This document shows positions 52,587 through 62,044 of a stretch of 64,000 bases of DNA, piece after piece. Position numbers and translations under genes: made by a program. Position 1 is the first letter of the stretch; every line of letters begins with the position of its first letter. Origin of the DNA: Arthrobacter saudimassiliensis (lineage in GTDB: Bacteria > Actinomycetota > Actinomycetes > Actinomycetales > Micrococcaceae); the NCBI GenBank assembly GCA_900016675.1, contig LN483071.1, forward strand, positions 804,479 to 868,478, given 5' to 3'. The notes under the pieces are model-generated. The model did no database searches. It saw only the letters and a program-made list of their open reading frames with translations, and was not told where the DNA came from.

Positions 52587-54098
52587 GTGTCCCACGACCC
52601 CGCCCGCGCCGACGTCGACTACGCCGCGCTGTTCCACGACGCGCCGTCGGGATACCTGGTGACCAGGACCGACGGCACCATCGTCGAAGCCAACGCCACC
52701 CTGCTGGCCTGGCTGGGCCGCCGCCGCCACGAAGTGGTCGGCTCCAGCCTGCTGGACCTGCTCCCGGTGGGCGACCGCATCGTCTACACCACCCATGCCC
52801 TCTCCCAGCTGGGGCTCATGGGCGCGTTCGCGGAACTGGCCGTGGACCTGCGCGGCGCCGACGGCGTCCGCCTTCCGGCGCTGCTTTCGGGCACCCGGGC
52901 CGCGGGCACGGGCGGGCTGCCCGACCTGGACCGGATCATCGTCTTCAACGCCCACGAACGCCGGCTCTACGAGCGGGAGCTGGTGGCCGCGCTGCGCAAG
53001 GCGGAGGAGGCCGAGGCGGCGCGCGCCGCCGCCGAGGCCAGCAGCCGGCGCAAGCAGACCCTCCTGGAATCAGTGCTGAACACCGTGGAGGTGGGCGTCA
53101 CCGTGGTGGACGCCGAGGGCAACACGGTGCTGACCAACGCCCGCCAGCGGGCGAACTTCAAACGTGCGGTTCCCGAAGGCATGGACCGGCCGGACGAGTG
53201 CCAGCTGCTGCTCTTCGGGCCCGACCGGGTGACGCCGCTGCCCACCGACCTGCGGCCGATCCGGCGGGTGACCATGGGCCAGTCCTACTCCGATGAACTG
53301 GTCTGGATAGGCACCGGCGAAGGACAGCGGGCGCTGTCGACGACGGCCCGGCCCATCCGCGGCGACGACGAGTCCTTCACCGGTTCGGTCATCGCCTTCA
53401 GCGACGTCACCGACCTGGTCAGCGCCATCTCCGCCAAGGACGACTTCGTGGCCAACGTCAGCCACGAGCTGCGCACCCCGCTGACCTCGATCATGGGCTA
53501 CCTCGACCTCGCCCTCGAGGAGGAGGACGAGCTGCCCCCGCACGTGGCGTCCGCCCTGCGGGTGGCGCTGCGCAACTCCGAGAAGCTGCTGCAGCTGGTT
53601 TCGGACCTGCTCTCGGCTGCGGCGGGGCAGACGAGCATGGAACCGGCCCCCACCGACCTGGCGGAGATCGTCCGGGCGGCCCTCACCTCCGTGGCGCCGC
53701 GCGCCGAGGCGAACGGCGTGGAGCTGGCCGCCGACATCCCGGAGCGGCTGCCCGCCGTCGTGGACGGGCAGCGGATCAGCCAGGTCCTGGACAACCTGCT
53801 CTCGAACGCGGTGAAGTACTCGCCCGACGGCGGCCGCACCACCGTGCGGGCCCGCCGGGAGGACGGCATGGTCCGGATCGAGGTCGAGGACTCGGGCATC
53901 GGCATGACCGAATCGGAGCAGTCCGAGGTCTTCACCAAGTTCTTCCGCTCCGTGACCGCCCGCCGCGCCGCGATTCCCGGCGTCGGGCTCGGATTGGCGA
54001 TCAGCCGCAGCATCGTCGAAGCCCACGGCGGAACCATCACGCTGCGCAGCCAATCCGGTCGCGGCACCTGCTTCACGGTCCTGCTGCCGGTCGGCTGA
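52587..54098 (+). CDS. PAS-domain sensor histidine kinase
   Basis: A 503-residue cytosolic kinase with no membrane helix. The first PAS domain (about 10-130) has the YLVTRTDGTIVEANATLLAWLG pattern also used by RsbP. A coiled coil (about 125-160) follows, then a second PAS domain (about 160-280), HisKA with His293 in VSHELRTPLT, and a HATPase domain (DNLLSNAVKYSPDGG, GIGMTESEQSEVF, GVGLGLAISRSIV). A GTG start at 52587. No response regulator gene is adjacent. Confidence 0.92.
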   Translation: MSHDPARADVDYAALFHDAPSGYLVTRTDGTIVEANATLLAWLGRRRHEVVGSSLLDLLPVGDRIVYTTHALSQLGLMGAFAELAVDLRGADGVRLPALLSGTRAAGTGGLPDLDRIIVFNAHERRLYERELVAALRKAEEAEAARAAAEASSRRKQTLLESVLNTVEVGVTVVDAEGNTVLTNARQRANFKRAVPEGMDRPDECQLLLFGPDRVTPLPTDLRPIRRVTMGQSYSDELVWIGTGEGQRALSTTARPIRGDDESFTGSVIAFSDVTDLVSAISAKDDFVANVSHELRTPLTSIMGYLDLALEEEDELPPHVASALRVALRNSEKLLQLVSDLLSAAAGQTSMEPAPTDLAEIVRAALTSVAPRAEANGVELAADIPERLPAVVDGQRISQVLDNLLSNAVKYSPDGGRTTVRARREDGMVRIEVEDSGIGMTESEQSEVFTKFFRSVTARRAAIPGVGLGLAISRSIVEAHGGTITLRSQSGRGTCFTVLLPVG

Positions 54099-54294
54099 CC
54101 CGACCGCCCCGTCCGGCGATCCGGACGCGTTGCGTCCGCCGGTCACGGGGCGATCACGATTGCCCGGCCGATTTTGCCCGCGTCTGCGCAGCGTGCAAAT
54201 ATCCAAAGCAGGAAGACCGCGCTGCGGCCCGCGGAGCATCCGGGCCGGGCAGCGCCAGGGCGCCCCCGGGGCGCAGGAACGGAAAACAGGTGGC

Positions 54295-54795
54295 ATGAAC
54301 CGGACTGCCCGGAAGGTCGTCAAGAGGGTCGGCTCGTTCTCCGCCGTGGGCGCGGTGGCCTTCGTCGTCGACGTCGGGCTGTTCAACCTGCTCAACGAGA
54401 CCGTGCTGCAGGGGAATCCGGTGACCGCGAAGGTCCTTTCCGTGACCGTGGCCACCGCCGTGTCCTGGCTCGGCAGCCGCTACCTGACCTTCCGGCACAC
54501 CCGCGGGCGCAGCCTGCGCAGCGAGACGCTTCTTTTCGCCCTGACCAACGCCGTCGGCCTACTCATCGCCGCGGGCTGCCTGGTGGTCTCCAACTACGTC
54601 CTCGGTCTGACCGGCCCCGTGGCGGACAACATTTCCGGCAACGTGGTGGGCGTGGCCCTGGGCAATGTCTTCCGCTACTTCGCCTACCGCTACATCGTGT
54701 TCAACGCTCCGCGCAGCTCCGACGCCGGCGCTGACACCGACGCAGCGACCGGCACGGACGCCGCGGAACGCACGACCGCCCCCTCCGGCAGGTAA
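54295..54795 (+). CDS. GtrA-family membrane protein
   Basis: A 166-residue protein with four membrane helices and the GtrA pattern (FSAVGAVAFVVDVGLFNLL; SYVTAVSWLGSRYLTFRH; GNVFRYFAYRYIVF). The family takes part in transfer of lipid-linked sugars across the membrane. The C-terminal tail is acidic and Ala/Thr-rich. The start at 54295 is the first Met before the helix; a longer frame to 54130 is in Arg-rich antisense-like sequence. Confidence 0.85.
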   Translation: MNRTARKVVKRVGSFSAVGAVAFVVDVGLFNLLNETVLQGNPVTAKVLSVTVATAVSWLGSRYLTFRHTRGRSLRSETLLFALTNAVGLLIAAGCLVVSNYVLGLTGPVADNISGNVVGVALGNVFRYFAYRYIVFNAPRSSDAGADTDAATGTDAAERTTAPSGR

Positions 54796-54814
54796 GCCGC
54801 CGGAGGAGGCGGGC

Positions 54815-54831
54815 GCGGCTCACGGAGCCGC
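54815..54831. terminator. Short hairpin between convergent genes
   Basis: GCGGCT and AGCCGC around CACGG, between the gtrA-like gene and the semialdehyde dehydrogenase gene. Confidence 0.4.
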
Positions 54832-54836
54832 CGCGG

Positions 54837-56216
54837 TCAGCGGCCGGCCGGGCGCCGGATCAGCTTCTTGTTGACGAACTCGTCCATGCCGTACCGGCCC
54901 AGCTCGCGGCCGACGCCGGAGCGCTTCACGCCGCCGAACGGCAGGTCCTCCTGGGTGCCGGCCACGCCGTTGATCCACACCATGCCGGTGTCGAGGCGGT
55001 CCGCGACGGCGAGGGCGCGTTCCTCGTCGGTGCTCCAGACCGCGCCGCCAAGCCCGTACGGGGAGTTGTTGGCCAGCTCCACCGCCTCGTCCTCGTCGGC
55101 GGCCTTGTAGACCATGGCCACGGGGCCGAACAGCTCCTCGGAGAACGCCCGCATCTCAGGGGTGATGCCGGTCAGCAGGGTCGGAGCCACGTAGGCTCCC
55201 GGGCCGTCCAGCAGTCCGCCGCCGGTGTGCAGCTGCGCGCCCTTGTCCACCGCATCGCGGATCTGCTCCACGAGCCCGTCGGCGGCGGCCTGCGAGGACA
55301 GCGGACCGAACCGGGTACCGGGGTCCCGCGGGTCCCCGGGCTGGATGCGGGCCAGCTTTTCGGCCATCTTCGCCACGAACTCCTCGTACAGCTCCTCCAT
55401 CACGATGAACCGTTTGGGCGAGTTGCAGGCCTGCCCGGAGTTGCCCATCCGGCCGGCGACGGCGGCCTTGACCACCCCGTCGAGGTTCTCGGTGTCCAGG
55501 ACGATGAACGGATCGGATCCGCCCAGCTCCAGCACGACCTTCTTCAGGTGCCGGCCGGCGGTTTCGGCGACGGCGGAGCCGGCCCGTTCGGAGCCGGTGA
55601 GCGAGACGCCCTGGATCCGCGGGTCGGCGATGATGTCGGCGGCCTGGTCGTTGGTGGCGAAGACGTTGACGTAGGCGCCCTCCGGCAGCCCGGCCTCCCG
55701 GAAGATCGCCTCCATGGCCAGCGCGGACTGCGGGCAGTTGTTGGCGTGCTTGAGCACCACGGTGTTGCCCAGCATCAGGTTGGGTCCGGCGAACCGGGCC
55801 ACCTGGTAGTAGGGGTAGTTCCACGGCATGATGCCCAGCAGGGCGCCGATCGGTTCGGTGCGGACCACGGCCGTGCCGCCGCCCTTGGGGTTCAGCTGCT
55901 CGTCGGCCATGAAGCCCGGGCCTTCGGCGGCGTAGTAGTCGTAGATGTCGGCCACCAGGGCGACCTCGCCGCGGCCCTGCGCCACCGGCTTGCCCATTTC
56001 CAGGGCAATCAGGTCCGCCAGTTCGCCGGCCCGCTCCCGGTACAGTTCCGCGACGCGGGAGAGGACCTTGGACCGGTTTTCGACGGGTTCACGGCGCCAG
56101 GCGGCGAAGGCCTCGTGGGCGGCCGTGACGGCCTGTCCGATCTGCTCGTCGGTGGCTTCGGGAAACTCCCGGACGGTCTCGCCTGTGGCGGGGTTCACTG
56201 TCTTGTACACGCTCAT
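54837..56216 (-). CDS. Succinate-semialdehyde (or aminoaldehyde) dehydrogenase
   Basis: A 459-residue aldehyde dehydrogenase. The catalytic Cys is in NSGQACNSPKRF, the general-base Glu in LELGGSDPF, and the cofactor site in SLTGSERAGSAV. It matches GabD-type enzymes that oxidise succinate semialdehyde to succinate with NAD(P); an aminobutyraldehyde role is also possible given the amine oxidase nearby. It follows the APC permease gene by six bases and is co-transcribed with it. Confidence 0.88.
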   Translation of the reverse strand: MSVYKTVNPATGETVREFPEATDEQIGQAVTAAHEAFAAWRREPVENRSKVLSRVAELYRERAGELADLIALEMGKPVAQGRGEVALVADIYDYYAAEGPGFMADEQLNPKGGGTAVVRTEPIGALLGIMPWNYPYYQVARFAGPNLMLGNTVVLKHANNCPQSALAMEAIFREAGLPEGAYVNVFATNDQAADIIADPRIQGVSLTGSERAGSAVAETAGRHLKKVVLELGGSDPFIVLDTENLDGVVKAAVAGRMGNSGQACNSPKRFIVMEELYEEFVAKMAEKLARIQPGDPRDPGTRFGPLSSQAAADGLVEQIRDAVDKGAQLHTGGGLLDGPGAYVAPTLLTGITPEMRAFSEELFGPVAMVYKAADEDEAVELANNSPYGLGGAVWSTDEERALAVADRLDTGMVWINGVAGTQEDLPFGGVKRSGVGRELGRYGMDEFVNKKLIRRPAGR

Positions 56217-56222
56217 GCGGCT

Positions 56223-57659
56223 TTACGTTACCTTTCCTGTGATCGCGGTCGCATCCCGGTCCGCGGCGGCGGCGGGCGCGCCCGGCGCCGGGAGCGGCTC
56301 ATGCTCGGCGTCCAGGTCGACGGCGGGCGGCGGGCGGCGGAAGCCGCGGGTCAGGACCAGCAGGTAGGCCGCGCCGGCGGCGAGCCAGGCCAGGCCGACC
56401 ATCAGGGCGGGGCCGGACAGGCTGAACCACAGCCAGACCGTGAGCAGGAAGCCGACGCCGGGCACCAGCCCGTAGCGCAGCAGGTCCGGCAGGGAGGGCG
56501 TGCGGCCGGCCAGGAAGTGCCTGGCCGCGCCCAGGTTCACCAGCGAGAACGCGGCCAGGGCGCCGAAGCTGACCACCGAGGCGACGGTCTCCAGGTCCGC
56601 GGCCAGCGCCAGCAGGGCCACCGCGCTGACCACGAGGACGGCGCCCACGGGCGACCGGAACCGGGCGCTGACCCGGCCGAACACCCGGCGCGGCAGCACG
56701 CCGTCGCGCCCCATCGCGAACAGGATCCGGGCCACGGAGGCCTGCGAGGCCATGGCCGAGGCGGTGGATCCGGCGATGTAGGCGGCCAGGAAGAGGGCCA
56801 CCAGGGCCTGCCCGCCCACGCTGTCCATGATCTCGACGGCGGCGGCGTCCGGGTCGGTCAGCGACTGCCAGTCGGGAAAGGCCAGGTGGCTCACCCACGA
56901 AACGAGGATGAAGGCCGCCCCGCCGATCAGGGTGGTGAGGATGATGGCCCGCGGAACGGTCCGGCGCGGGTCCCTCGCCTCCTCGGACATGGTGGACACG
57001 GCGTCGAACCCCAGGAACGACAGGCAGAGGATCGCCGCGCCGGACATGATCAGCGGCAGCGACATGTCCGGGGAGGCGAACGGTTCCAGCAGCGACTGGC
57101 CCTCGCGCACCCGGGTCAGGGCCAGCGCCGCGAACACGACGACGAACACCGCCTGGGCGCCCACGAGAACCAGGTTGGCGCTGCGCACCACGGTGATGCC
57201 GACGACGTTCAGCACCGTGACCAGGGCGATCGCGCCCAGCGTGAAGGCCCAGGTGGGCACGGCGGGGAACTGGGCGTTGAGGTACAGCCCTATCAGCAGA
57301 TAGTTCAGCATCGGCAGCAGCAGGTAGTCCAGCATCACGGTCCAGCCGGTCAGGAAGCCGACGTGCCGGCCGAAGATCCGCTGGGTGAAGCTGTAGGCGG
57401 AGCCCGCCGACGGGATGACGCGCACCAGGAACGCGTAGCTGAACGCGGTGAAGAGCATGGCCGCCAGCGTCACCGCGTAGGCGGCGGACAGGTGGCCCTC
57501 GGTGATGGTGGTGACCAGCCCGTAGGTGGTGAAGATCGTCATCGGCACCATGTACGCCAGGCCGAAGACCACCAGTGACGGGGTGCCCATGACCCGCTTC
57601 AGCCGGGCGGGTGCCGGGGCGGCGGATGGGGCGGCGGAGGATGCTGGGGGCTCGGTCAT
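56223..57659 (-). CDS. APC-family amino acid/amine permease
   Basis: A 478-residue 12-helix transporter. The APC signature FGLAYMVPMTIF...GLVTTITEGH is at the start, and GSAYSFTQRIFG and GFDAVSTMSEEARDPRR are conserved. Likely substrates are GABA, putrescine or another amine, judging from the neighbours. ATG 57659 is preceded by GGAG; 36 further codons are open but implausible. It is divergent from the amine oxidase gene. Confidence 0.9.
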   Translation of the reverse strand: MTEPPASSAAPSAAPAPARLKRVMGTPSLVVFGLAYMVPMTIFTTYGLVTTITEGHLSAAYAVTLAAMLFTAFSYAFLVRVIPSAGSAYSFTQRIFGRHVGFLTGWTVMLDYLLLPMLNYLLIGLYLNAQFPAVPTWAFTLGAIALVTVLNVVGITVVRSANLVLVGAQAVFVVVFAALALTRVREGQSLLEPFASPDMSLPLIMSGAAILCLSFLGFDAVSTMSEEARDPRRTVPRAIILTTLIGGAAFILVSWVSHLAFPDWQSLTDPDAAAVEIMDSVGGQALVALFLAAYIAGSTASAMASQASVARILFAMGRDGVLPRRVFGRVSARFRSPVGAVLVVSAVALLALAADLETVASVVSFGALAAFSLVNLGAARHFLAGRTPSLPDLLRYGLVPGVGFLLTVWLWFSLSGPALMVGLAWLAAGAAYLLVLTRGFRRPPPAVDLDAEHEPLPAPGAPAAAADRDATAITGKVT

Positions 57660-57756
57660 GTCGGCTCCGGTCTGGTGGGGGCGTGATCGCGCCGACGCTA
57701 CCGACGCGCGTCGGCCGCGGACAAGACCGGCTTTCCGCCGGTTTGAACAACGCCCG

Positions 57757-57769
57757 GGATGAATCATCC
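57757..57769. promoter_or_regulatory. 13-bp palindrome, copy 1 (amine/GABA cluster)
   Basis: GGATGAATCATCC, a perfect 6+1+6 palindrome, between the divergent permease and amine-oxidase genes. A near-identical copy lies at 62045-62057. Confidence 0.6.
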
Positions 57770-57826
57770 AAGGAGCGCCCGGGCACCGCGTGGCTAGACT
57801 CCTCGGATACCGGAAGGAGCAGGAAC

Positions 57827-59251
57827 TTGCAGAACGCGCCTATGCACGACGTGGTGGTGGTCGGCGCCGGCCTGGCCGGGCTGTCCGCCGCCCGGCAGCT
57901 GACCGCGGAGGGACTGGACGTCCTGGTGCTGGAGGCCCGGGACCGGGTGGCCGGCCGCAACGAGGGCGCCGTCTTCCGCAACGGGGTTCCGGTGGAGCTG
58001 GGCGGCCAGTGGGTGGGGCCGGGCCAGGACGCGGTGCTGGCGCTGATCGCCGAGCTCGGCCTGCAGACCTTCCAGGTGTACGACGCCGGCCGTTCCGTGC
58101 TCCGGATAGACGGCGGGCTCCGATATGCGGAGGGCGGGGCGTTCGGGCTGCCGGACACGGCGCTGGCCGAGTTCACCCGGGTGCAGGAGCTGATTGACGA
58201 CCTCGCGGCCGCGGTGGACCCCGCGGATCCGGCCGCCGGGCCGGGCGCCGCCGAACAGGACCGGGTCACCGCCGACGCGTGGCTGCGGGAGAACGTCCGC
58301 GACGAGGCCGCCCGGCGCTTCTACGACATCATGCTGGCCACCATCTTCGCCGCCGATACCTGCGAGTTCTCGCTGCTGCACCTGCTGTTCTATGTCCGCT
58401 CCGGCGGCGGCCTGGTCCGCCTGATGTCCACCATCGGCGGGGCGCAGGATTCCCGCGTGCTGGGCGGCACCCACCGGATCTCCGAAGCCATGGCGGAGCA
58501 GCTCGGACCGCGGGTGCGGCTGCGCTGCCCCGTCCGGCATCTGGAGCAGGAGGAGGGCGGGGTGCGCGTCCACTTCGACGGCGGCGCCGTCCGCGCCCGC
58601 CGCGTGATCGTCGCGCTGCCTCCGGTGCTCGCCGGGAGGCTGCGGTACAGCCCGCCGCTGCCGGCGAACCGGGACAGCCTCACCCAGCAGATGCCCGCCG
58701 GCACCGTGATCAAGTTCCAGGTCGCGTACGAGCGGCCCTTCTGGCGGGAGACCGGCTTCAGCGGCACCGCCCTGAACCTGGACGGCCACGTCGGCCTCGT
58801 CTACGACAACTGCCCGCCGGACGCGTCCTGCGGGGTGCTGGTGGCGTTTATCGAAGGCACCCACGCCCGCGACGCGGCGGACCTGACGCCGGAGCAGCGC
58901 CGGCAGCTGGTCCTGGCCGAGCTGGCGGGCCTCTTCGGGCCCGAGGCCGCCGAACCGCTGGACTTCCTGGAGCGGAACTGGAGCGAGGAGGAATACACCC
59001 GGGGCTGCTACGGCGGCCGCCTGGGCACCGGGCTGTGGAAGCGCCTGGGCCGGTCCCTGCGCGAGCCGGTGGACCGCCTCCACTGGGCGGGGGCCGAAAC
59101 CGCCGAGGTGTGGAACGGCTACATGGACGGCGCCGTCACCTCCGGCCGCCGCGCCGCCGCCGAGGCCGCCGCTGCCCTGGCCGCCGAGCCGGCCGGCTCC
59201 GGCGCCGTGGCCGCCGGTGTCAGCACCGTCGCCGGCACCGGGAGCGCCTGA
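57827..59251 (+). CDS. Flavin-containing amine oxidase
   Basis: A 474-residue FAD enzyme that would oxidise primary amines such as putrescine to aldehydes and H2O2. The FAD-binding fold starts VVVGAGLAGLSAARQL, with LVLEARDRVAGR next and the C-terminal HWAGAETAEVWNGYMDGAVTSGRRAA. TTG 57827 is chosen because AAGGAG lies seven bases upstream; an ATG at 57842 is 22 bases from it. It ends TGATG-coupled to the CoA transferase gene. Confidence 0.9.
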   Translation: MQNAPMHDVVVVGAGLAGLSAARQLTAEGLDVLVLEARDRVAGRNEGAVFRNGVPVELGGQWVGPGQDAVLALIAELGLQTFQVYDAGRSVLRIDGGLRYAEGGAFGLPDTALAEFTRVQELIDDLAAAVDPADPAAGPGAAEQDRVTADAWLRENVRDEAARRFYDIMLATIFAADTCEFSLLHLLFYVRSGGGLVRLMSTIGGAQDSRVLGGTHRISEAMAEQLGPRVRLRCPVRHLEQEEGGVRVHFDGGAVRARRVIVALPPVLAGRLRYSPPLPANRDSLTQQMPAGTVIKFQVAYERPFWRETGFSGTALNLDGHVGLVYDNCPPDASCGVLVAFIEGTHARDAADLTPEQRRQLVLAELAGLFGPEAAEPLDFLERNWSEEEYTRGCYGGRLGTGLWKRLGRSLREPVDRLHWAGAETAEVWNGYMDGAVTSGRRAAAEAAAALAAEPAGSGAVAAGVSTVAGTGSA

Positions 59252-60411
59252 TGGAGGCGGTCCGCCCGCTGGAGGGCATCCTCGTCGCCGACTTCTCCCG
59301 GGTGCTTGCCGGCCCGCTGGCGACCATGACCCTCGCCGACCTCGGGGCCCGCGTGATCAAGGTGGAACGGCCCGGCACCGGTGATGACACCCGCAGCTGG
59401 GGCCCGCCCTACTCGCCCACCGGCGCCACGTACTACGAGTCCGTGAACCGGAACAAGGAATCGGTCTGCCTCGACCTGTCCGATCCGCAGGACCGCGGAC
59501 TGGCCCGTGCCCTGGCCCGGCGCGCGGACGTGCTGGTGGAAAACTTCAAGCCCGGCGGCCTGGACCGGCTCGGCCTGGGCTGGGAGGAGCTCTCGGCCGA
59601 GAACCCGGGCCTGATCTACGCCTCGATCAGCGGTTTCGGCAGCGGCGGCGGTGCGGACCTGCCCGGCTACGACTTCGTGGTCCAGGCCCTGGGCGGACTG
59701 ATGAGCATCACCGGGGACGCCGACGGCGGGCCGATGAAGGCCGGCGTCGCCCTGGTGGATGTGCTGACCGCCAAGGACACCGCCATCGCCGTCCTCGCCG
59801 CTCTGGCGAACCGGCAGCGCACGGGACGCGGCGCCCGGCTGGAGCTGAACCTGCTCTCCAGCCTGCAGGGCGCCCTGGCCAACCAGGGCCAGGCCTGGCT
59901 CGGGGCGGGCAAGGTGCCGCACCGGATGGGCAACGCGCATCCCTCGATCGTGCCGTACCAGCTGCTCGACTGCGCCGATGGTCCGCTGGCCGTCGCCTGC
60001 GGCAACGACGGCCAGTTCGCCCGGCTGGCGGCCGCCCTCGGCATGCCGGAGGCCGCGCGGGATGAGCGCTTTGCGACCAACGACGCGCGGGTGGCGCACC
60101 GGGAGGAGCTCATCCCGCTGCTGGAGCGCGCGCTGGCCGCCGACGGCGCGGCCGCCTGGCAGAAGAAACTCACCGATGCGGGTGTGCCCGCCGGACAGGT
60201 GGCCGGCATCGACGAGGGCCTCGCGTTCGCGGAGGCGCTCGGCCTGGCGCCGACCATCGACGTGCACGACGCCGCGGGCACCGCCGTCGGCCGCCAGATC
60301 CGGCATCCGGCCACCTGGACTCCCCCGCTTACGCCGCGCACCGCCGCCCCGCCGCAGCTGGGCGAGCACAGCGAGGCGCTGCGCGCCTGGCTGCGGAGTC
60401 CCGAAGGCTAG
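59251..60411 (+). CDS. CaiB/BaiF-family CoA transferase
   Basis: A 386-residue family III CoA transferase. N-terminal LEGILVADFSRVLAGPLATMTLADLGARVIKVERP is typical. The catalytic Asp is likely in ALVDVLTAKDTAIAVLAAL. Such enzymes move CoA between carboxylic acids. It is coupled to the amine oxidase gene by a one-base overlap (TGATG), an unusual partnership. It converges with the PucR gene over four bases. Confidence 0.9.
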   Translation: MEAVRPLEGILVADFSRVLAGPLATMTLADLGARVIKVERPGTGDDTRSWGPPYSPTGATYYESVNRNKESVCLDLSDPQDRGLARALARRADVLVENFKPGGLDRLGLGWEELSAENPGLIYASISGFGSGGGADLPGYDFVVQALGGLMSITGDADGGPMKAGVALVDVLTAKDTAIAVLAALANRQRTGRGARLELNLLSSLQGALANQGQAWLGAGKVPHRMGNAHPSIVPYQLLDCADGPLAVACGNDGQFARLAAALGMPEAARDERFATNDARVAHREELIPLLERALAADGAAAWQKKLTDAGVPAGQVAGIDEGLAFAEALGLAPTIDVHDAAGTAVGRQIRHPATWTPPLTPRTAAPPQLGEHSEALRAWLRSPEG

Positions 60412-62003
60412 CTGCCGGCCGCCGGCCCGGACAGTGAGCGCAGGGCCAGCCACAGGCTGGCGGCGACGTCCGGGTCGTCCAGGTCGGCATCAAGCAGCCG
60501 GCCGGCGACGCCGATCCGGTGCCGCAGCGAATTGCGGTGCACGCCCAGTTCGCGGCTCGCCGGCTCCCACTGCCCGCGGTGGCGCAGATAGGCGCGGACC
60601 GTGCCGACCAGGTCCGCCCGGTCGTAGGCCTGCAGCGCGGCGACCCACTGGCTCACCCGGGGATCCAGCAGTCCGGCGCTCATGGCCAGCGTGCCGGGTG
60701 CCGCGGCGCCGGCCGCCGCGCAGGTCGCGGCCAGCTGGTCCGCGGCACGGTCCAGCGGCACCGCCTCGCTGAGCGCGCCGGCCCACTCGGCGACGTCGGC
60801 CGCCGTGCCGGGGGCGGCACCCGCCGGGGCGTCCGCGCGCGGGCCCGACGCCGCACCGGGGGCGGCACCCGCCGGGGCGAGGGGAACAGCGTCGCTGCGG
60901 GCGTCGGCCGGCAGCAGCAGGCAGGCCAGGCCGGAGTCGAGATACCGGAACCTGGCCCGGGCGACTGCCGGGCCGAGCGCCGGCCACGGCGTTCCGGTGC
61001 CCGGCGGCACGGACAGCCCGGCGGCGATGCGGGCGAGGTCCGCCGCGGCGGGCAGCGCCTCCGTTCCGGCCGGCGGGCGCAGGACCAGCACGCGGACCTG
61101 CTCGGCCAGCGGCGCCCGGCCCAGCTCGGCGGCCAGGGTCCGGGCCGCCACCGGGTGGGCGCGGAGCACCAGTTTCGCCACGGCGGCGTCCAGCACGGCT
61201 TCGGTGTCCGCCGCATGCTGCTCCTGCTGTTCCCGCAGGGACAGCAGCACGCACACGGTGAGGATCACCTGCCGGTCCGCGCGGGTGAGCTTGCGGCCGG
61301 CGCCGATCGCCAGGAAGCCCACCAGCCGCCGGCCCAGCAGGATGGGGTGCTCCACCACGTCGGCGCCGTGCAGCTGGAAGGTGGCGGCGGAATGGGTGGC
61401 CGCGGTGTTCAGCCGGGAGGTCTCTTCACGCAGCCGGGGCACCAGGGCCGAGGCGGACTGCGGCCAGCAGGTGACCTTCCCGCCGTCGGCCGGCAGGTAC
61501 GCGGCCCACCCGCCCAGCGCCTGGGCGAGGGCTTTCAGCACCGAAGCCCGCGCATCCGGGCGGGTGGCGGCGCGGGCCAGCGCCGTCTGGGTGCCGAGGC
61601 TGGCGGCCAGGTCCGCCTGCCCGGTGCGGGCCACGAGATCCCAGTAGGCGCGGGAGATGTTACGGAACGGCACGCCGTCGGGCACCACGAGGAGGGCCAG
61701 GTCCGCGTCGGCGCAGGCCTCGGCGAGCGCCGGCGGCACCGTGTCCAGCCCGGCCCCCAGGCCCAGCCCCAGGGCGGCGACGCCGCCGGCGGCGAGCCGG
61801 CGCACATACCCGGCGGTCGCCTCCGCGCTGCCGGCCACCGGAATGCCGGTGCTGAGCAGCAGCTCCCCGCCCTCCAGGTACGGCAGCGGATCCGGCAGCT
61901 CGGAGATGTGGACACCGGTGAGCTGGCGGCGCGGGACACGGGTGCCCCCGAACGGCTGGAGGTCCGTTCCCACCTGGCCGCAGAGCTGGGCGAGACTGAT
62001 CAT
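60408..62003 (-). CDS. PucR-family transcriptional regulator of the amine/GABA cluster
   Basis: A 531-residue regulator. The N-terminal PucR domain (about 1-130) opens MISLAQLCGQVGTDLQPF. A GGDEF-like middle part follows, and the C-terminal helix-turn-helix is RELGVHRNSLRHRIGVAGRLL. The middle holds an Ala/Pro/Gly-rich insertion made by a 24-bp DNA repeat. PucR-type GabR regulators are known to control GABA use in corynebacteria. It is divergent from gabT and near a palindrome present twice in the cluster. Confidence 0.9.
   Translation of the reverse strand: MISLAQLCGQVGTDLQPFGGTRVPRRQLTGVHISELPDPLPYLEGGELLLSTGIPVAGSAEATAGYVRRLAAGGVAALGLGLGAGLDTVPPALAEACADADLALLVVPDGVPFRNISRAYWDLVARTGQADLAASLGTQTALARAATRPDARASVLKALAQALGGWAAYLPADGGKVTCWPQSASALVPRLREETSRLNTAATHSAATFQLHGADVVEHPILLGRRLVGFLAIGAGRKLTRADRQVILTVCVLLSLREQQEQHAADTEAVLDAAVAKLVLRAHPVAARTLAAELGRAPLAEQVRVLVLRPPAGTEALPAAADLARIAAGLSVPPGTGTPWPALGPAVARARFRYLDSGLACLLLPADARSDAVPLAPAGAAPGAASGPRADAPAGAAPGTAADVAEWAGALSEAVPLDRAADQLAATCAAAGAAAPGTLAMSAGLLDPRVSQWVAALQAYDRADLVGTVRAYLRHRGQWEPASRELGVHRNSLRHRIGVAGRLLDADLDDPDVAASLWLALRSLSGPAAGS
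60808..60879. repeat. 24-bp direct repeat inside the PucR gene
   Basis: CCGGGGGCGGCACCCGCCGG followed by GGCG occurs at 60808-60831 and 60856-60879, with a 48-base period that keeps frame. It encodes the repeated Ala/Pro/Gly linker. Confidence 0.7.
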
Positions 62004-62044
62004 TGTTCCTCCTGTGGACGCCGCCGAACGCCGGGGCGTCCGTT

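Noticed and set aside
60808..60879. The direct repeat as a CRISPR or mobile-element trace
   Set aside because: There are only two copies, inside a coding frame, with no spacers, target duplication or transposase.
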